From Luteolibacter ambystomatis (GTDB lineage Bacteria > Verrucomicrobiota > Verrucomicrobiia > Verrucomicrobiales > Akkermansiaceae), in the NCBI RefSeq assembly GCF_018137965.1, contig NZ_CP073100.1, positions 1,860,001 to 1,924,000 on the forward strand: a stretch of DNA of 64,000 nucleotides, written 5' to 3'. This document shows, piece after piece, positions 26,581 through 34,783 of this stretch. The notes beneath the pieces are model-generated. The model ran no database searches, had not been told where the DNA came from, and was given only the letters and a program-made list of their open reading frames with translations. Position numbers and translations under genes: made by a program. How positions within the stretch are numbered: the stretch's first letter is position 1; every line of letters starts with the position of its first letter.

Positions 26581-27516
26581 ATGGAACTGAGGCACCTGCG
26601 TTATTTCGTCACCGTGGCGGAGGAACTGAACTTCCGGCGTGCAGCGGAGCGCTTGAACGTGACGCGTCCCGCCTTGAGCAAGCAGATCAAGGACCTCGAG
26701 GAGGAACTTGGCGTGACTTTGCTGGATCGCAACACGGTCCGCGTGACATTAACCGATGCGGGAAATACGTATCTCGTGGATGCGCGGGCGATTCTCGCCC
26801 ATGTGGATCGCGCCAAGGTCCTCGCCCGCGAGGTGCAGGCGGGCCGCCGTGGTCATTTGTTGATCGCCAGCGTGGGCCCGATCGCCGCCGGCTTCATGCC
26901 GGAGGCGCTGAAATCCTTCGGTGATGAATTCCCGGACGTGGATGTGGGTTTCGTGGAAATGATGCCGCCCGACCAGTTGGACGCGCTCACCAAGGGACAG
27001 ATCCACATCGGTTTCGCCTATGGCAAAAAGGCTGCCCTGCCCCGCGGCTTCAAGAGCCTGCGCATCCTTCAGACGAAGTTCGCCGTGGCGCTCTACCACG
27101 GCCATGCGCTGGCGGAGAGGAAGAGTCTCACGCTCGGTGACATCACCCGCGAAACCCTGCTGTGCCTGGGCCGCGAATCGGAGTCCAAGCACTGCAAGGA
27201 CGTGCGGACCTTTTTCAACGCCGAGGGTGTGACCCACGGCCCGACGCGCTACATCCAGGGCTTTGACTCGCTGCTCACGATGATCGCCGCGGATCACGGC
27301 GTGGCCCTCCTGCCGCGCATCCTCGATCTGAACCGGATTCACGGCATCGTGCTGCGGCCGCTCATCGCCACCAAGGCGGACCTCGATTTCAGCATGTGGG
27401 CCGTGTGGAAGGACGACGTGGCCTCGCCGCTCGTCCATGAATTCATCCGCCGCCTGAAGGACCGCCTGCCGGTGCCCTTCAAGTCCCCCGCCGCCGGGAT
27501 GGAAGGCGCGGCGTGA
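26581..27516 (+). CDS. LysR-family transcriptional regulator
   Basis: From the ATG at 26581 the protein has 311 residues. The N-terminal HTH is canonical: MELRHLRYFVTVAEELNFRR, AAERLNVTRPALSKQIKDLE, LLDRNTVRVTLTDAG. The co-inducer domain (residues about 90-300) includes VDVGFVEMMPPDQLDALTKG and GFDSLLTMIAADHGVALLP. It is transcribed divergently from efflux operon 2, which it probably activates; inducer unknown. A GTG 9 bp upstream is a possible but less likely start. Confidence 0.95.
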   Translation: MELRHLRYFVTVAEELNFRRAAERLNVTRPALSKQIKDLEEELGVTLLDRNTVRVTLTDAGNTYLVDARAILAHVDRAKVLAREVQAGRRGHLLIASVGPIAAGFMPEALKSFGDEFPDVDVGFVEMMPPDQLDALTKGQIHIGFAYGKKAALPRGFKSLRILQTKFAVALYHGHALAERKSLTLGDITRETLLCLGRESESKHCKDVRTFFNAEGVTHGPTRYIQGFDSLLTMIAADHGVALLPRILDLNRIHGIVLRPLIATKADLDFSMWAVWKDDVASPLVHEFIRRLKDRLPVPFKSPAAGMEGAA

Positions 27517-27523
27517 AATAAAA

Positions 27524-27550
27524 AAGGCGCGGTGGAGACCACCGCGCCTT
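27524..27550. terminator. Bidirectional terminator between converging genes
   Basis: A perfect 12-bp stem AAGGCGCGGTGG/CCACCGCGCCTT with a 3-nt AGA loop, preceded by an A-run (27517-27525). It serves the LysR gene and the converging FG-GAP/Calx-beta gene. Confidence 0.85.
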
Positions 27551-27572
27551 GGAATCAGAATACAAGCCCTTC

Positions 27573-30500
27573 TCAGCGGGTGACCGTGAAGGTTGCCGAA
27601 GTCTTATCACCCAACACGAACGACGTATCCGGCAGCAGCGACACGGTGCAGCCGAAAGCCGCCTTGGCCGACTTCACGTGATAGACTGCCGAAGAAGCGT
27701 GCGCCGGGAAAGTGACGCGGCGGCGCGTGGAAGACGGACGGCCGCCGACCGGATTCTTCTCCTCCACCAGTGTGAACGTCACCGATTGTTCCAAGCCACC
27801 GCTGCGGACGACAGGCACATCAACACCCGACACGGATGGAGCCTGGGTTTGCAGGCTGACCACCGAGCTCACATCCAGCAACTCGATCGTCGCGGCCGAA
27901 CGTCCCGCAATGGTTCCATAGCCCGTGCCACTGGTAACAGTCAGAGTCACCGTTTCGATGCCTTCCACGATCTTGTCCGCGGTCGGGGTGAAAGGCACGG
28001 TCACCGAAGACTGGCCTGCGGCGATGGTTGCGGTGGTGGGCAGCTTGCGATAGTCCTTCGCCGCCGTAGCGGAGCCGGAGGCCACCAGGTTCACCTTCAG
28101 AGCCTTCGAGAGATCGCCCGTGCGGGAGATCACGAAGCCGCGCGAACCAGCAGCGGCGGTTTCAGAAGCTTGGGAGAGCCCGTTGAGCAGCGCGATGGAA
28201 ACGGCGGTTTCGTTGTCCGCGACATCAAGGGTAGCCACGCCCGGAAAATCGACCTTGTATGCGTTCCCGGGAACCAATGCCACGACGAGTTTTTCCGGGC
28301 CTTCCGCGAGCGTGTCATCCACGGCCTTGATCGTTCCGGCAGTGGTCGCCGATCCTGCCGGGATGGTGGCCACCCACATGCCGTCTCCGGCATTGGCAGC
28401 TCCCTGGATGGTCACATCCGAAATGGACGCCGTGCCAGCCAACGTGAGGCGCACGTCGAGCGGCGACGAAGTCGGACCCGTGCGGGACACGGTGAAGGAA
28501 GATCCGGCCTGCGAACCTTCGGAAATCGCAAGAGCGCCAAGGCTGAGCCCCACGGCAGGTCTCACCTCCACACCCGCGGGCGCGGTCTCAAACGCGGAGA
28601 AACCATACTCGTAACCACCGAATGCCTCGTAACCATCCGCGGTCCAGAGCAATCCCGGCACGCCATCGCTCAATGTCGCACGGGTTTCCGTGGACCAGAT
28701 CGGTCCCGTCGAATCCGGCCAATACTGGAAGCGGTTTCCGGAGTTGATCCACAGGCCCTGGTCCGAGCCCGAAAGCAAACCGCTGATCTTCGCGTTCGAC
28801 ACGGCCAGCGGAGTTCCGGCGGAATAGGTTCCCGGCGCGGTCGCCGTATAGCGAACGGTCTTGCCGTCGGTCTTGCCCAAGGTGAATCCGTTGTTTTGGA
28901 GAGTCAGCGCGGAAACGCCTCCTCCCACGGAAAGCTCCACGGACCGGGCAACCAGATCCACCACGGCAAGGCCATTGCCGGTGCCACAAAGAACAACTTC
29001 GGGAGCACCATCTCCATCGACATCTCCAATCTCCATGCAGGTGAAGCCCTTCGTATCCGTGCCCAGGATCGGTGAACGCCATTCCACCGTGCCTGTCGTG
29101 TAGTCGATGATGCTGACACGCGAACCATCCCCGCCTTTGTTCACGGCAACGACCTCGAGTCTGCCATCTCCATCCAAATCGACGATTTCCGCGTTGGTGT
29201 AGCTGGCGTCCGCAGGTTTGTCAGGGTTCGACCAAATCTTGTGGAACGTCCTGCTGCCCGGTTCGTAGTGCAATATCGAGATGTCACCTTGGCTGGCATG
29301 ATCTCCGGTGATCACGATTTCCTTGGTACCATCGCCGTCGACATCACGGAGTTTCACACTGGTGATTCCGAAATTCGAGTCAGCGGAAGGAAGCTGATCG
29401 GACGTTGCGAGGATCTCCAGGGACTGGCAGTCGAAGACCACGACATTTCCATGGAAGGAGTAGCTTGAGGCACCGATGATTTCCGGAATCCCATCGCCTG
29501 TGATATCTCCGACCACGGGAGGGAGAAACGGACTACCCAACAGCGTATTTCCCGCCCACCGTCCTGCCAAGGTATCCCCGCGAACCAGCAGAAAAGGAAA
29601 ATCACCTACCGAGCTTCCGTTCGGACTCACCAGCAGATCCTTGACACCATCTCCATCCACATCGCGTCCCGCCAGGATGCTCTCCGCTCCACCATCCGGG
29701 ACATATATCCCGAAGTCGAAGGCGAACGATCCCCCATTCAAGGAATAACCTGAGATTCCCTCGGCATCACCAATCAGCAACTCCAGGCCGGGAGTATCGT
29801 CGATGTCGGCGATCGTGAGAGATTTGACCGCGGACGAACGAGGCTGGTTGATCAGGAGCCGGTTTTCTTGCACGTCAGCAGCCGAAAATCCATACGAGGA
29901 AGCCTGTGTCACAAAACTGTAAACCTCGTCCCGGCCGTCGCCATTGGCATCCGCGAGAACCAGCTGGGACCATGTGGGCCAGTCCGACGGGCGCGTCCAT
30001 TGGATCGCGTGTGTTGCGCAATCGATGACACGCCCCGATGACAGGACGATTTCCTTGGCCGGATCGTCGTCCACCTGTCCGACTGCGATATCCCAGGTCG
30101 TACCGCTAGGCGACAGGGATGTGGTCCATAACAAGACCCCGTTTCGGTCATACACGCTCAGCGCGCTGGATGTCTGCGCCACAATCTCCGGAAGACCGTC
30201 ACCATCCACATCCGCGATCTGCATCCCTCTGGGCGTGGTCGAAAAGCCGACGGGGATTTGAACCGTTTTGACCAGTTCGAAGGTCACCGGATCGTAAGCC
30301 AACACGGTCCCATCATTGTATCCCGCGACAATCTCGGGGGTGGCACCGCCGGTCATCCTTGCCGGTACGATCCGCAGCGCGCTCCCAACAGCAGGTGCCA
30401 CGTGCTTCTGCTGGAAAGAAGAGGTCGCCGGATCCCACACCATGGCATACCAGAATGAGCCGGACTTCACGATCACCTCGCGCCCTGATGGGGTATCCAT

Positions 30501-30641
30501 CGTAAAGAGAGGAGTACCAGAGAAGTTCGCATACTCCCAAAAGGAACGGATGGCGGATTCCGCTGGCACATCCCACACGGCCGCAGAAGCGGCAACGGGC
30601 ATGGCGAGCGCGGCGGCAACAAGAGCTGAGCGGGCAGGCAT
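27573..30641 (-). CDS. Secreted FG-GAP/VCBS and Calx-beta repeat protein
   Basis: The 1022-residue protein has a signal peptide (ALVAAALAMPVAASAAVW). Residues about 120-560 carry several FG-GAP/VCBS blades with Ca-binding loops such as IADVDGDGLPEIVA, GRDVDGDGVKDLLV, DLDGDGRLEVVAVN and IGDVDGDGAPEVVL, predicting a beta-propeller. Residues about 690-990 hold Calx-beta domains (SFTVSRTGPTSSPLDVRLTL, GFVISRTGDLSKALKVNLV). The C-terminus ends FVLGDKTSATFTVTR with no sorting motif. Extracellular, probably calcium-stabilised, adhesion or matrix role inferred. Converges with the LysR gene over a strong terminator. Confidence 0.9.
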   Translation of the reverse strand: MPARSALVAAALAMPVAASAAVWDVPAESAIRSFWEYANFSGTPLFTMDTPSGREVIVKSGSFWYAMVWDPATSSFQQKHVAPAVGSALRIVPARMTGGATPEIVAGYNDGTVLAYDPVTFELVKTVQIPVGFSTTPRGMQIADVDGDGLPEIVAQTSSALSVYDRNGVLLWTTSLSPSGTTWDIAVGQVDDDPAKEIVLSSGRVIDCATHAIQWTRPSDWPTWSQLVLADANGDGRDEVYSFVTQASSYGFSAADVQENRLLINQPRSSAVKSLTIADIDDTPGLELLIGDAEGISGYSLNGGSFAFDFGIYVPDGGAESILAGRDVDGDGVKDLLVSPNGSSVGDFPFLLVRGDTLAGRWAGNTLLGSPFLPPVVGDITGDGIPEIIGASSYSFHGNVVVFDCQSLEILATSDQLPSADSNFGITSVKLRDVDGDGTKEIVITGDHASQGDISILHYEPGSRTFHKIWSNPDKPADASYTNAEIVDLDGDGRLEVVAVNKGGDGSRVSIIDYTTGTVEWRSPILGTDTKGFTCMEIGDVDGDGAPEVVLCGTGNGLAVVDLVARSVELSVGGGVSALTLQNNGFTLGKTDGKTVRYTATAPGTYSAGTPLAVSNAKISGLLSGSDQGLWINSGNRFQYWPDSTGPIWSTETRATLSDGVPGLLWTADGYEAFGGYEYGFSAFETAPAGVEVRPAVGLSLGALAISEGSQAGSSFTVSRTGPTSSPLDVRLTLAGTASISDVTIQGAANAGDGMWVATIPAGSATTAGTIKAVDDTLAEGPEKLVVALVPGNAYKVDFPGVATLDVADNETAVSIALLNGLSQASETAAAGSRGFVISRTGDLSKALKVNLVASGSATAAKDYRKLPTTATIAAGQSSVTVPFTPTADKIVEGIETVTLTVTSGTGYGTIAGRSAATIELLDVSSVVSLQTQAPSVSGVDVPVVRSGGLEQSVTFTLVEEKNPVGGRPSSTRRRVTFPAHASSAVYHVKSAKAAFGCTVSLLPDTSFVLGDKTSATFTVTR

Positions 30642-30793
30642 GGCACGAACTAGGAGCCCGCGTTCCGCCTCGCCAGTAAAATCCCGTGTGATTCGCCGAT
30701 TTCACGGAATCTTCACAATCCCTCGCCGACCGGACTCGCAGCTCAAAATGCAACGCCGCTCATTTGCATAAGTTTATATTTTCCAACAATCTA

Positions 30794-30805
30794 CGTGATA
30801 TCACG
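30794..30805. promoter_or_regulatory. 12-bp perfect palindrome in AT-rich spacer
   Basis: CGTGATATCACG is a perfect palindrome in the gap 30642-30872, which holds no gene and is AT-rich around 30760-30840. It may be an operator left from the promoter of the decayed PEP-CTERM gene downstream; chance is not excluded. Confidence 0.3.
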
Positions 30806-30872
30806 ATCACTCGATTGCATGAGTTGCATCAGCATCAAAATCGGCCATGTTGCGTGCATCGCTACCGCGTGA

Positions 30873-31064
30873 TGCGGCAACGGACTCCTCCCACCTACCG
30901 TGCACATCAATGGCTCGATCTTCGCGAACAGCCTGACGACCAGCTCCGAGGTCCATCTTCCCGGCTACAACGGCAATCTCAACCTCGTACCGGAGCCCTC
31001 GTCCGCCCTGCTCGGCGGACCCGGCATGACTCTTTTATTGACGCGCAGAAGGCGTCAGGGGTGA
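30873..31064 (+). pseudogene. C-terminal remnant of a PEP-CTERM sorting-domain protein
   Basis: After an in-frame stop at 30870 the frame reads TVHINGSIFANSLTTSSEVH and ends with LVPEPSSALLGG, a short hydrophobic stretch GPGMTLLLT and the basic tail RRRRQG before TGA at 31062. This is the tripartite PEP-CTERM exosortase signal of verrucomicrobial secreted proteins. No start codon with a signal peptide precedes it, so it is a truncated fragment. It implies that the genome has, or had, an exosortase/EpsH system. Confidence 0.7.
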
Positions 31065-31083
31065 AGCCTGTGTAATCAGGCGG

Positions 31084-31110
31084 GTCCCGGAGCCGGGGTG
31101 GCTCCGGGAC
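31084..31110. terminator. Hairpin between converging units
   Basis: A perfect 11-bp stem GTCCCGGAGCC/GGCTCCGGGAC with loop GGGGT lies between the PEP-CTERM remnant and the stop codon of the LON-domain gene. No T-run follows, so it is a likely but not classical terminator. Confidence 0.6.
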
Positions 31111-31120
31111 TCACATCCGC

Positions 31121-31741
31121 TCATCCGTGGCCGGTGGCCTTGCGGAGGTATTCGCAGATCATGCCGATGCGCTTGCCCGCGGAGTCGGTTTCCAAAATTT
31201 GTTGGCGCACGTCCGGATCATGGACGAACTGCTGGGCCACGATGTCGGTCAGCAGCGGCGGCTCATTGCCATGGTGGATCAGGTTCATCACCTGCTGCTT
31301 CACCTCATCCGGCATGTCGCGGATCGCATCCTCCACCGCACCGCGCAGCGTTTTCATTGCCGCCTCTGCCTGAGCCTCCGGCTCGAAGAACGTGATCAAT
31401 GGCTCGATAGTCGCATAGGGATACGGCTTCTCCAGATGCCAATGAGTGAACTTCACACGGATCACCCCGTGCAGCAGCAGTTGCGAGGTACCGTCCTCCT
31501 GCTGGTGGGAAGCGCGGACGAGTCCGATGGTGCCGACCTCCGCGGCACAGTCCGCGGGATTGCGCGTCTCCTCACCCAGCAGGCGGGTGACGGCGAAGAA
31601 CGCCGAGCCCTCCAACGAGTCCTCCAGCATCTTGCGGTAGCGCGGCTCGAAGATCCGCAGGGGCAGCCCGCCATGGGGAAACAACGTGCAATCCGGCAGC
31701 AGCATCACGCCGCAGGTTTCGGGGAGATGGAGGGCGGACAT
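31121..31741 (-). CDS. LON substrate-binding domain protein
   Basis: From the ATG at 31741 the protein has 206 residues and covers the N-terminal LON domain only: LPDCTLFPHGGLPLRIFEPR, YRKMLEDSLEGS, EVGTIGLVRASHQQEDGTSQ and LLLHGVIRVKF. There is no AAA+ or peptidase domain, so it is not a protease. Stand-alone LON-domain proteins are widespread with unclear roles. It follows lpxA on the same strand by 43 bp and is probably co-transcribed. Confidence 0.88.
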   Translation of the reverse strand: MSALHLPETCGVMLLPDCTLFPHGGLPLRIFEPRYRKMLEDSLEGSAFFAVTRLLGEETRNPADCAAEVGTIGLVRASHQQEDGTSQLLLHGVIRVKFTHWHLEKPYPYATIEPLITFFEPEAQAEAAMKTLRGAVEDAIRDMPDEVKQQVMNLIHHGNEPPLLTDIVAQQFVHDPDVRQQILETDSAGKRIGMICEYLRKATGHG

Positions 31742-31784
31742 GAATGGATCGGGTGTCTGACTAACAGCGGCACCTTCCACCGGA

Positions 31785-32561
31785 TCAGCCTACAATCACG
31801 CCTTTTTTCGAAGGTGTCGCCACGGCATCGATCAGCGCTCTGGCTGCCGCACCCCACTCGCTCTGTGCAACGAGCGCGAGTGCCTGGGAAAGCGGAATAT
31901 GGGAGAAGAGCAAAAGCTTCGCCGCAGCCTTGATCTCCGAGCGGGCGGCGGCATCGAATCCGGCGCGGCGCATGCCTACCACATTGAGGCCCGCAAGCTG
32001 GTTCTGGCCGTGGCAGATGCAATAGGGCGGCACGTCCTGGCTGATTGCGGCATTTCCCTGGACCATCGCGAAATCCCCCACATGGATGAACTGGTGGAAG
32101 CCTGCTCCGCCGCCGAGGAACACGCGGTTGCCAATACGGACATGACCTCCCAACAGCACGTTGTTCGCCAGCACGTTGTGATTGCCCATCGTGACATCAT
32201 GGGCGAGGTGGACGCCCGCCATGAGGAAATTCCTCTCCCCCAGCGTGGTGTAGGTGCCGTTCTTCGAGCCGCGGTGGATCGTCACGTATTCCCTCAGCGC
32301 ATTGAATGGACCGAGGCGCACTCCGGAACGCGTCGAGCGATCGAACGAAAGATCCTGCGGATCCGCACCGACCACCGCGCCCCAACCAATGTCGCAACCT
32401 TCGCCGATCTCGGTATCGCCGGTAATACAGGCATGTCCGCCGATCTTCACCCCGGCGGCAAGTTTCACCGGCCCCTCGATCACGGAGAAAGGCCCGATCG
32501 TCACATCATCAGCGATGATGGCTTCCGGCGAAACGATGGCGGAGGGATGGATCTGCGGCAC
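31785..32561 (-). CDS. lpxA: Acyl-ACP-UDP-N-acetylglucosamine O-acyltransferase
   Basis: The 258-residue protein is a left-handed beta-helix of hexapeptide repeats with the LpxA signature: LREYVTIHRGSK, then GVHLAHDVTMGNHNVLANN with His121 in the position of the catalytic His125 of E. coli LpxA, GGAGFHQFIHVGDFAMVQGN and AAISQDVPPYCICHGQN. It catalyses the first step of lipid A synthesis. The C-terminal helices are present. The start is GTG. It is separated from the other lpx genes here, which is unusual because lpxA often sits with lpxD-fabZ. Confidence 0.93.
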   Translation of the reverse strand: MPQIHPSAIVSPEAIIADDVTIGPFSVIEGPVKLAAGVKIGGHACITGDTEIGEGCDIGWGAVVGADPQDLSFDRSTRSGVRLGPFNALREYVTIHRGSKNGTYTTLGERNFLMAGVHLAHDVTMGNHNVLANNVLLGGHVRIGNRVFLGGGAGFHQFIHVGDFAMVQGNAAISQDVPPYCICHGQNQLAGLNVVGMRRAGFDAAARSEIKAAAKLLLFSHIPLSQALALVAQSEWGAAARALIDAVATPSKKGVIVG

Positions 32562-32609
32562 GCCGGGATGTTGGGCGGACAGACCGGTGCTGGAAAGGTT
32601 TCTTCGTGC

Positions 32610-32743
32610 GTAGTTCCTCCTTCAGGAGGGCGCGGAGAACTCCGCAGCCAAACTCAACCGTCTTGCGGCTCCCGTCCAGCTCTCGGTACTTGCCGCAGTC
32701 AGGAGCAAAGATGTCTCCTCCGCCCTCCTGAAGGAGGAACTAC
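32610..32743. repeat. REP-like inverted pair (REPIN-like), element B
   Basis: Left: GTAG (32610) TTCCTCCTTCAGGAGGGCG; right, on the minus strand from 32743: GTAGTTCCTCCTTCAGGAGG. The flanks TCTTCGTGC and TCTTCGTAT match too, so the inverted repeat extends outward. The hairpin is CCTCC-TTCA-GGAGG. Same family as element C at 36283. It fills the gap between lpxA and the lipoprotein gene. Confidence 0.8.
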
Positions 32744-32758
32744 ATACGAAGAGAAAGA

Positions 32759-33244
32759 TCACTCCCGGCCGCTGCGCGCACTCTTCACATGCGACCATGC
32801 CAGCGCCCTCGCCAGGGTACGCTCGTCATCATGCAGGAACTTGAAGCGTTCCCATACCGAAACGCGCTTCACATAGCTGACCTGATAGTCGGTGACCTTG
32901 TCTCGGTTCGGGGTTTTCTCGACCAACCGGAACGTCCGGCTCGCGGGCACCTTCGAGGGAACAAACCCCGCCGAGTACACCACGCGGCGCTGCCGTGCCG
33001 GTGTGCCGGGGCTTTCGCCCAGATCCTTCAGCACGGCGGGCGGACGGCTGGCCAGGAAGTTGCCAATGCCGGAAGCCAGCAGCACCCTGCCCTCGCGGGT
33101 TTGTGGAGCGCGGCTGACGGGACTGCCGATCCGCTGCCGGACCTCCGGCTCCGATCGTTCGCCCGAGACATTGTAGTAATGCGTGGCGCAGCTGCCTTGC
33201 AGCAGGAGAACGCCGGTCAGGGTGATCGCACGGAAAGGCTTCAC
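32759..33244 (-). CDS. Small secreted or lipoprotein of unknown function
   Basis: The GTG at 33244 puts a hydrophobic signal (ITLTGVLLLQGSC) at the N-terminus; a longer TTG form starts at 33271 but delays the signal by nine residues. The Cys could be a lipidation site, although the lipobox is not canonical. The rest is basic and polar: ATHYYNVSGERSEPEVRQ, IGNFLASRPPAVLKDLG and YQVSYVKRVSVWERFKFL. I do not recognise a family. It is downstream of the TonB-like/PA14-like gene on the same strand. Confidence 0.6.
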   Translation of the reverse strand: MKPFRAITLTGVLLLQGSCATHYYNVSGERSEPEVRQRIGSPVSRAPQTREGRVLLASGIGNFLASRPPAVLKDLGESPGTPARQRRVVYSAGFVPSKVPASRTFRLVEKTPNRDKVTDYQVSYVKRVSVWERFKFLHDDERTLARALAWSHVKSARSGRE

Positions 33245-33307
33245 GCCCCTCCGATAGCGGATCTCCGGCAAAATGACACGGCGATTTCTCCTACGACCTT
33301 ATTGAGA

Positions 33308-34612
33308 TCAGATGCCGCCGATCGCGGTGCGCTTGGACACGGTCCAGATCGAGCCCTGTGGATCGTAGGGCGGCTGGTTGTCACCATTGAGCTTGCCCGG
33401 CAGGGTGCCATCGGTGCGGAACAGCGGCAGGATCGGTGATCCGCTGGAGGACTTCTGATAGGTCGCCCCTACCTCCTCGATCATCAGCGAGGCGGCGAAA
33501 AGTCCGCCCCAGCCTTCGCAGATCAGGATGTCGATGGGATACTCCTTGCCCGCCTGGACTTCGAACTCCGGCCCGACCGCGCAACCGCCGATCTGACTGT
33601 TCCAGTTCCCCGTGGTGGGATATTGATAAAAGGTCACCGGAGCCTCCATCGGGCAACCGCGCAGGGCATTGCGCTGCTTGGGATCCTTCAGCGCGGCGAG
33701 GAAGGTCTCATGGCGCACGGTGCCCGAAATGAAGCCGAAGTCGAAGATGTTCCGGTTGTTGAAACGCACCACCATCGTGTCATCCCCCGCTCCGACAAAG
33801 CGGTACTTGCCCGTCTTCGGCGGAATGATCGTGCCGCGATAGACCACCATCCAGCGCGGATGCTCGTCCGGCGTCATGCCGAACGCCTTCGGTGCCTCCG
33901 CCGCATTCATCGCAGGCATGTAGATGCGGGTCTGATAGAGTTTCTTCGGGGATGCCTGGTACTTCGCGAGGCTGGCATCCTTCCATCCGCGCGTGACGAA
34001 GTCGTTGATGATGTCCCACTGCCGCGGATTGTCCGTCTTCAGTTCGTTGCCGTCCGAACGGCGGTCGATGTTGTAGAACGTGCCCACCAGCGCATTGGCA
34101 TTGGGATCGATCATGCCGAACGGGCTCATACCGCTGGCATTGCCGCCACCGAGGCCCGGGCCCATGCCGCTGCCGAAGCCCTTGCCCTGGCCATCGCCAC
34201 GGCCGCCACCGGAGCCGCTGCCGCCGAGACCGCCCGACAATCCGCCGCTGCTCAGCGAGCCCACCGAGGACATCGCCGAGGCCGCGTCCGGCTCGGGAAG
34301 CGCGAAGCTGCTGGTCGCCCCCTTCGCCGCCATGCGCGGCGTATTCGGCGTGGACATGGTCGCGCGCTGCTTCTTGTTGCTGATCTCCTTCACGCCCGGA
34401 GAGCCGCCACCGCCACCCTTCGGCATGAAATCGGGATCCGGCACCTTGTCCGGGATCACTTGGAAAATCCACACCAGCCCGATCGAGAGCAGGATGGCGT
34501 GAACGATGAGGGAGATCGAAAGCGATCCACCACCCAGTTTCTTCCAAAAAGACGGCTTGTTTTCCGCAGCGTGGACTGCCTGCGGCGGCTGATCAAAATC
34601 ATCGGAGGTCAT
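33308..34612 (-). CDS. Membrane-anchored protein: TonB-like SxxxH helix, Gly-rich linker, PA14-like domain (paralog 1)
   Basis: From the ATG at 34612 the protein has 434 residues. A short cytoplasmic part is followed by one transmembrane helix SLSISLIVHAILLSIGLVWI with Ser34 and His38 spaced as in the SxxxH motif of TonB. Then come PKGGGGGSPGVKEISNKKQR, a long Gly/Ser linker (about 114-160) and a beta domain (about 170-400) with WMVVYRGTIIPPKTGKYRFV, GAGDDTMVVRFNNR and KEYPIDILICEGWGG, resembling PA14. The TonB C-terminal domain is absent. Paralogous to 53815-55059. Function unknown; coupling to ExbB/ExbD-type motors is inference. Confidence 0.75.
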   Translation of the reverse strand: MTSDDFDQPPQAVHAAENKPSFWKKLGGGSLSISLIVHAILLSIGLVWIFQVIPDKVPDPDFMPKGGGGGSPGVKEISNKKQRATMSTPNTPRMAAKGATSSFALPEPDAASAMSSVGSLSSGGLSGGLGGSGSGGGRGDGQGKGFGSGMGPGLGGGNASGMSPFGMIDPNANALVGTFYNIDRRSDGNELKTDNPRQWDIINDFVTRGWKDASLAKYQASPKKLYQTRIYMPAMNAAEAPKAFGMTPDEHPRWMVVYRGTIIPPKTGKYRFVGAGDDTMVVRFNNRNIFDFGFISGTVRHETFLAALKDPKQRNALRGCPMEAPVTFYQYPTTGNWNSQIGGCAVGPEFEVQAGKEYPIDILICEGWGGLFAASLMIEEVGATYQKSSSGSPILPLFRTDGTLPGKLNGDNQPPYDPQGSIWTVSKRTAIGGI

Positions 34613-34783
34613 GGCAATAGAACAAAAATTGCAAGTAACATTTGTGACGAAGCGATTCAACAATCGTCACAACCCTTTGATTATATCACTACTCCGACTT
34701 CTCCACTCCAGCAAAAACAATGGGACGATTTGGTAGAATCCGGGCAAAATTTGGGATGCCCGCGGCTCCGGATATTCTCCGGT

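Noticed and set aside
30764-31075. 103-codon plus-strand open frame over the PEP-CTERM remnant
   Set aside because: It is in another frame; the sorting motif is read only in the frame 30873-31064.
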